From Cyathus striatus (taxonomy: Eukaryota > Basidiomycota > Agaricomycetes > Agaricales > Nidulariaceae): a stretch of DNA of 64,000 bases. This document shows, one piece after another, positions 58,641 through 64,000 of the stretch. The DNA lies in the NCBI GenBank assembly GCA_025738555.1, contig JAOVFP010000004.1, positions 930,001-994,000 of the forward strand, in the 5' to 3' direction. The notes under the pieces were generated by a model. It ran no database searches. It was given only the letters and a program-made list of their open reading frames with translations, and was not told the DNA's origin. Position 1 is the first letter of the stretch; each line of letters opens with the position of its first letter. The translations under genes were made by a program, and so were the position numbers.

Positions 58641-58890
58641 CTAGTGTGGAAGAAGATTTCCAGTTGAAGGAATTTTTTGAACAAAGAACTTGCATGCAGA
58701 TAGCATGTCTGTCTATCCTCAGGTCCTAGTGAGGTTTGTTGAGAATGTGAGAAGGGGGGAAAGGAACCTGATATTCAACAAATGTAAAGTACTGTACTTA
58801 AATAGGTACAGAACAATGTAAACAAGTGAACTAATAAAAACCAGCACAGGCCAATTCTATGGTACAGGCAGAATGCCTGCTCTACACTAG
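58641..58890 (+). repeat. Dispersed repeat R, copy 3
   Basis: Near-complete match to 12276-12530 with changes mainly of the CG to TG/CA kind (GCGAGCGGATAGCACG at 12.3 kb is GCATGCAGATAGCATG here). CCTCAGGTCCTAGTGAGG and the CAGGCAGAATGCCTG hairpin are unchanged. Confidence 0.75.
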
Positions 58891-59954
58891 TCTTGTAATC
58901 TAAGTGTGTACATAGTTGCTATTGCACTTCTGAAAAACCAACTTTATTTGTGTGGTACATTCTCACTTTACTAAGATCACTCAAGTTGATTTAAAGACTT
59001 TCAACTCCCAACTCATTGACTAAGTAATTGAAAAGTGCCCTTGTCAAGTATATACTAACTATGTAATGAAGATAATATGTGTGAAATGTGGTCACAGGGT
59101 AGTGTGAACACAAGACTGGAAGGCTGAAAAACTGAAAGTCAATCAAACACTGCCCTTACCATCAGTGCACTCATTTCTGATAATGAGCACATGGTGAAAT
59201 AAGAAGCACCAGTCACTTGGTGTAAATTAGGCAAGAGTGACAGTGTTTTAGATAGCACTTGGCATTTGATTTGGCTCAGTTTCAGGGTAGAAGTTTATAC
59301 ACAGATGGATATGCCATTGACTTTGAATTGAGATGGGGGGTGAGAGTTTGAGCTCTTGGCTGCTATGCCTCGGCAACTGCAAATGTAATACATAGTGTAT
59401 ATACTTGCTATGACATTGATCAATAGTAGTGAATGACTTCCCACAGTGTTTAGGCTTTAGAGTGTCTTAATGGGAATGGCCATAATGCTGTATATATCTA
59501 CAAATACGAGTCACCAAGCCATTTGGTGTAAGCTGATAAATCTACTGATATACATACCAACAGTGCATGTATAATGATGGCACTGGACTATGGGAGCACA
59601 GGTAATATGTAAATATAAATAGGGCCATCATCTGGGACCCGGCATGGTATAAAATACAACATAGTTATAGATTTAAAGAGATACTAGGCTTGTGTAAATG
59701 GAATATATCCATCAGTCACCAATCAAAGTAACTAGCAAGTAAAACATGCAGTAAGTAGAAATCTGAAATTTCAAGGAAGATCTGCTTAAATCACTTTGAT
59801 TTAACCCCAATTTGTTTTGATGGATTGTCAAAACATATTGACATACCATGTGAAAAAATGGGAAGACATTGTAAATCTGTTTTTTTGTTTGGTTTACTTC
59901 CTAGAAAAATATCCCAAAAATTTACAAAACATTTTTTGCCCCAAAACAGGATGT
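58891..59954. other. CpG-poor noncoding DNA
   Basis: About 1.06 kb without a gene, repeat or open frame that I can name. Confidence 0.4.
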
Positions 59955-60770
59955 GTAAGGGAGGTGCCCGTTGGCAATGTAGCACCATTAATATTCAATA
60001 TTCAACACTCACCACCCTGTACCTGATTTTCATCCCTGGAAAACACAGTGCACCATCCTTATAGCAGTCCTGACCAAAATGAAAGAGGGGATTGTAAACA
60101 TATCATTATGCAAAGACTGCCAAGCATGATAATTAATCAGGAATATCAAAACTTGGGAAACCTCTCTTCTCCACCTTTTTTCCATGATAATAATATGACA
60201 TTCCTCAGAATGCTCCAAGTCTTCTGAAGAGAACAGTACCAGATTGCAGGTGCCAATTTGACAAAGAAATATGGGAGTTGGGAAGACACCTGTCTATCCC
60301 TCTAGTATTCTAGTGTGTTTGTGAGAGAAAGTAAAAAGGGGGGAAGTGAACTCCAGTTGAAAGAAGATAAGTAGTGCATACTTAGGTAGAACTATATGCT
60401 GACAATGTGTGAATATGACAATGAAATGAAAACACATTTTGTACTGCAGGCAATTTGCCCACTCTACACTTCAGACAGAATATCAGGAAATATGCATCCC
60501 AGCCTGCCTCCAATCCCCAAAATTTTTCATTGAGCTCCAAGACTTCCTGCGCTTGGATCGCACTGAAGACTTGGTTCTCAATTCCTTGTCACATTATGCA
60601 TTATTCGAGAACCAAGACATTTCACCGGGGTCCGAATAAGTACACCCCCGGCACACCATCGCATTCTTAGCTCAGACTTCAGTTGGTTAGAGCACTGGTT
60701 CATATGAATCCAGCATGAAGCTTCAAGGAACTATTCTAGAGGTCGGCAATTCGAACCTGACAGGGGGTGT
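59955..60770 (+). repeat. Segmental duplication S, copy 2, left part, with R-like segment
   Basis: Counterpart of 23945-25040. At 60280-60475 it includes an R-like stretch (CTATCCCTCTAG, AAGGGGGGAAGTGAAC, GCAGGCAATTTGCC), more diverged than copies 2 and 3. Confidence 0.55.
60661..60770 (+). pseudogene. tRNA-Met(CAU) pseudogene
   Basis: Close relative of the tRNA-Met at 12722-12827 including the intron-like block (GCATGAAGCTTC...TTCTAGAGGTC). A 7-nt duplication in the D arm (CTCAGACTTCAG) and mismatches in the T stem (CGGCA against CTGAC) break the fold. Confidence 0.65.
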
Positions 60771-60844
60771 AGGCAAAGTGGTGCGTCTGCTGGAAATGAC
60801 TCTTGAACGTTTTCCCATGTTTTCTCTTTTACTATTCATCGCCC

Positions 60845-63800
60845 ATAAGCAACACAAGCTTTAAAAAAAGAAATAAAATACACACTCGGCATTAGAAACA
60901 TTATACAACCTACAAAAATTCAACCATGCAGCATCGAATTCCAGCCCGTCCGTAATAAGCTCCATCACTTTCATCAGGAACTCTACGCCACCGAAGAAAG
61001 AGAAGAGAAGAGAAGAACATATGATATATCACCTTCCCCACCCTCAACGACCAAATGCCTATCGGCATTCCATCCCACAGCAGCCCCGTTTCCAGTAAAC
61101 AACCCATACTTACATCCAACAACATCAGTCTATACACCATTGAGTCAGTACCTATAAATCAAGTGAATTAAAAGGAGGGATAAACCAAGTTTCACTATCC
61201 CACGCATACCCACCCACATCGTCCCTCCAGACATGACTCGTCTGATCATCTGATCATATGTATGCATCATATCGCCCTACTTCCAGACTTCCAGAACCCG
61301 ACAAGAGCCGGTCTATTTCCTACCATTCATCCAAATATCATTCCCATGTTTTTTTTGACGTTGATAGAGAGGAGAGAGACACATTAATATAAAAATCTAA
61401 CAACTCGCTCTTTCTCTTTTCGATCGCTGCGGGTCCGGATGTGCTGGCATTTGGTACGTTCCTACCCCCACACTACCCCCACATCATCTCAATAAACAAA
61501 GACGAACCAACGACCACCAAAAAGCCGATGAGAAGCGTAAAATTCAGGCGTGGACACCCTCACACCTTACATCAGCCCCCCTTCTTCCCCATTACATTCA
61601 AAAGAAGGAATAAAGACGCACATGAACATCTCCCAATTTCCCTAAAACCTCCCTCGAAGGTGTACTCTCAACAATTTGCAGCGCAACCTCATATGGCCTT
61701 CCAATACCCACTGGAGTAGGATCAGGGTCTCCTATGTCTTCATATGCCAGAACCAACTATCCATTCTTCAGTCTTCTGTATAAATGAAAGAAGAGAGGGA
61801 GGGGGGAACGTACACCGTGAGCAGAGGTGTCGTAGTGTCTCATGTCCATCGCTGGTGCCTTTTATTTTTATCAGTCCTCTTACGATAGAAAAGGAGGGGG
61901 GAGAGGGAGAGAAAGAAGTACTGAAAGACTCCAGGCCCATAAGGCAGTCGCGCGCTTGATTTTCCTGCGCCGCCCACGTCGAGCATGCGGGGTGCGATTT
62001 GCCAGAAGTCTGAGCGGGTAGGTTAGGTTAGGTTTTCTGGCGCGAAGAGAGGGAGGGAGGGGAGGGAGAGGGAGAAACGAAGGGTGGGAGGGAGGAAGGG
62101 AGGGTGAAGAGAGGAAGGGGGGGAGGGGAGGAAGGGCCGGTGGGTCGGGAGAAGACAGAAACAAAGGAACCGCGCAAGAGAAAGAGAAGAAAGGCACGCA
62201 CCCCCCAATCCAATATAACACCCCTTCCCTCCGCACCACCTACATATCTCACCCCGGCCACCTTTTCTCCAAAACCCGCATGATCAAACGAGGCCGAGCC
62301 TCCTTCCTTTAACAAAATCTTTAGTTTGGTCTCCGCCGTATATGAAGAAATGGACGATTCGAGCTGTAGTTAAGCCAGAGAAGATGTAGATTCTAACGGT
62401 GAATGGGAAGTTTGAACCGGTATATTTTCTGGTAACCTACATCATATTAACACTCCCTTCCTTCTTTATGCATGCGAAGTTACATACCTCAACAACCGCA
62501 CGAACGTTCCCACTCTGCACTACAGTTACACTATAGATCTTCCCGGGGTACTTTTTGGCTTTGGATGAGGCGACTTCTGTGCCCCCTGCGAAATCGGGTT
62601 CGGGGAAAGATTGTAGGAGGAGAACGAGTGTGATGTCTTGTTCCAGGGGCTGTGATTTAGAGGAGAGGGATAGGAGAAATGAGTTGCCGGATTTCGGTAT
62701 CGTTGCTTCTTTCGGGGGGGGGGATGGGGGGGAGGGTTAGTTTTTTATGGTAGAAGGAGGGAGGGAGGGAGGGAGGGGGGATGCATCAGAGAATGGTCCA
62801 GTAGATACTGTAACAGAGCTCCTTGTCTCGGTTACTGATACAGGATTTGGAGGTTCGGTGGGTGTGCCTAGTGAGAGGTGGACTGTGCTCGAGGTGAAGC
62901 CTGTATTGAAGAGGAGAGTGTGGGCTGTCCATTTTGAGGATGCGCCTGGCCAGCTTCGGTCATAACATGTCAGATTTACGCATAGAAAATGGGAGGTGGG
63001 AAGGATGGAGGGACGAAGGAAAGAGAGGACATACTAGGCCAAAGGCCAGCTCTGCACCGCAACCCCCTTCTCCACCACTTTCAACCTTAAACATCGTCGT
63101 ACGATCAACTTCTCCCTGGGTCTAAGGAACGCCAAATGCAGTTCCGGAGGGTGTGTATGACGGTATGGAAGAGGAGTGCAGGTCGACACCTGATTCTGCG
63201 CGTGGTTTCGGCATTGCAGTGAATTGAGTGGGTAGCGCTTAGCTCGAAAGGCACATCGGTCTTTAAAGAAAAGAGGAGGGAGAGAGGGAGAGATGGAGGA
63301 AAGAGCGGCAAGGAGAGAACGGAACACGAACTCGGCACGTGGATTTAAATGCGTGAGAATATCGTTATATCGCGCTGTTTTTTCCTCTCTTGCGCCCATC
63401 GTCACTCGTCCACTCGCCCATGCAGCTACGCACTTCGTTTTCTATATTATCTTTCGATATGCTCGCTTGAGATGCAAGAAGGGCGTAGACACACGCTTGG
63501 ATGGCCTAGACTCTGCGTTCGTCGTGCGCATGAGGTCGATGAATTACGGAATGTGACGTGCCGCACTCAGTGCAGCTGGTAGCCTCTTCGCCATGTTGAG
63601 AATTCAGGATTATACTGGGATGAAGCTGAAGATAAAACGGACATCCACGGCCCGGGAAGTGGAAGAACTTGCCCTCCTAGATCGTTTCCGGACTGTGAAT
63701 GATGTGAGGGCGAGTTTGGTGAATGAGAAGTTGTTTCATGTCTGGTGGGAGGGGGGTTAGGTGTGTCGAACGGAGAGGGAGAGGAATAAGAAAGAAAAAG

Positions 63801-64000
63801 AAGAGAAGAGAAAGGAAGGAAGGAAAGGAAGGAAATTTAAGAGAAAACGAAAAGAAACAAGAAGGAAAGAACAAGAGAAAAGAAGAAACGCACAGTCAGT
63901 GCATCAATCCCCTCTCTCCTCAGCCAAGTCCCAATATCAGGCGTAGCACGCCCCTCGAACTGCGCTGTTAAAGCAGCCTCTGTTGCGTCCCTTTCCCGAT
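60845..64000 (-). pseudogene. PL26-like (exo-rhamnogalacturonan lyase, PcRGLX/YetA family) relic, copy 2, 5' end outside the window
   Basis: Minus-strand blocks from 5' to 3': SGNSFLLSLSSKSQPLEQDI, VLLLQSFPEPDFAGGTEVA and KKYPGKIYSVTVVQSGNVRA (62480-62710); after an intron, KYTGSNFPFTVRIYIFSGLT and RIVHFFIYGGDQTKDFVKG (about 62330-62430), the central beta-sandwich; FDHAGFGEKVAGVRYVGGA; MDMRHYDTSAHG; EDIGDPDPTPVGIGRPYEVA (about 61690); NASTSGPAAIEKRKSELLDF; HTYDQTSHVWRDDVGGYAWD; then C-terminal YGLFTGNGAAVGWNADRH and FGGVEFLMKVMELI (60920-61130). Most of the toroid between YAWD and YGLF is deleted, and frames shift in places. Less decayed than copy 1. The native enzyme would be secreted or cytosolic, cutting pectin-type chains. 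Confidence 0.7.
63593..63760 (+). CDS. Small plus-strand ORF (55 codons) overlapping the PL26 relic, unknown
   Basis: Starts MLRIQDYTGMKLKIKRTS and continues through LLDRFRTVNDVRASLVNEK to a stop. The homologous stretch in copy 1 (31250-31320) keeps DRFRTVND and a KLFHV end on the same strand. This may be the first exon of a divergent gene or chance conservation of antisense sequence. Confidence 0.3.
   Translation: MLRIQDYTGMKLKIKRTSTAREVEELALLDRFRTVNDVRASLVNEKLFHVWWEGG

Overview
The window comes from the nuclear genome of a filamentous basidiomycete, most likely an agaricomycete. The genes I could rebuild are split by many GT-AG introns of about 40-70 nt, several with CTAAC/CTAAT-like branch sites. 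They belong to families expanded in mushrooms and relatives: DUF6533 seven-helix proteins, Pth11-like rhodopsin-fold membrane proteins, a Zn2Cys6 regulator with a fungal-specific domain, a secreted ricin-B lectin, a P450 relic and PL26-like rhamnogalacturonan lyase relics. All exon models were made by eye from splice consensus, reading phase and family motifs; no transcript or database evidence was available.

Layout. 1-2.7 kb: right part of a TIR transposon (family K). 3.6-4.85 kb (-): secreted two-part protein with a C-terminal ricin-B lectin. 6.15-7.2 kb: P450 pseudogene with a copy of a dispersed repeat (R) at its 3' end. 8.9-12.4 kb (+): two tandem DUF6533 membrane-protein genes; the second ends inside another R copy. 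12.7 kb (-): intron-containing tRNA-Met(CAU). 13.16-15.36 kb (-): ten-exon Zn2Cys6 transcription factor. 18.5-19.97 kb: second K element, inverted relative to the first. 20.2-21.35 kb and 33.2-34.2 kb (-): two paralogous Pth11-like receptors. 22.1-23.4 kb: a MULE-like element with an acidic ORF and a CACTA-like MITE nested in one arm. 23.9-31.7 kb: a decayed segment carrying tRNA-Met-like sequences and a PL26-like relic, interrupted by an unidentified 2.2 kb insertion and by a 2.0 kb hAT-like element with an 8-bp target duplication. A sister copy of this segment lies at 59.8-64 kb.

34-60 kb is a different kind of sequence: CpG-poor, TpG/CpA-rich and made mostly of transposons. Its core is a 17.9 kb Ty3/Gypsy chromovirus relic (V, minus strand, 37655-55550) with 216-bp LTRs, a perfect CATTG target duplication and a polypurine tract. 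Other solo LTRs, four with perfect 5-bp duplications, and a long inverted repeat are inserted in or beside it. All 17 differences between V's two LTRs are transitions and about 15 fit decay of ancestral CpG sites, which points to methylated-cytosine deamination.

The genic part looks like a lineage-specific membrane-receptor, regulator and secreted-lectin neighbourhood, worn down and rearranged by transposons. No shared metabolic pathway is evident.
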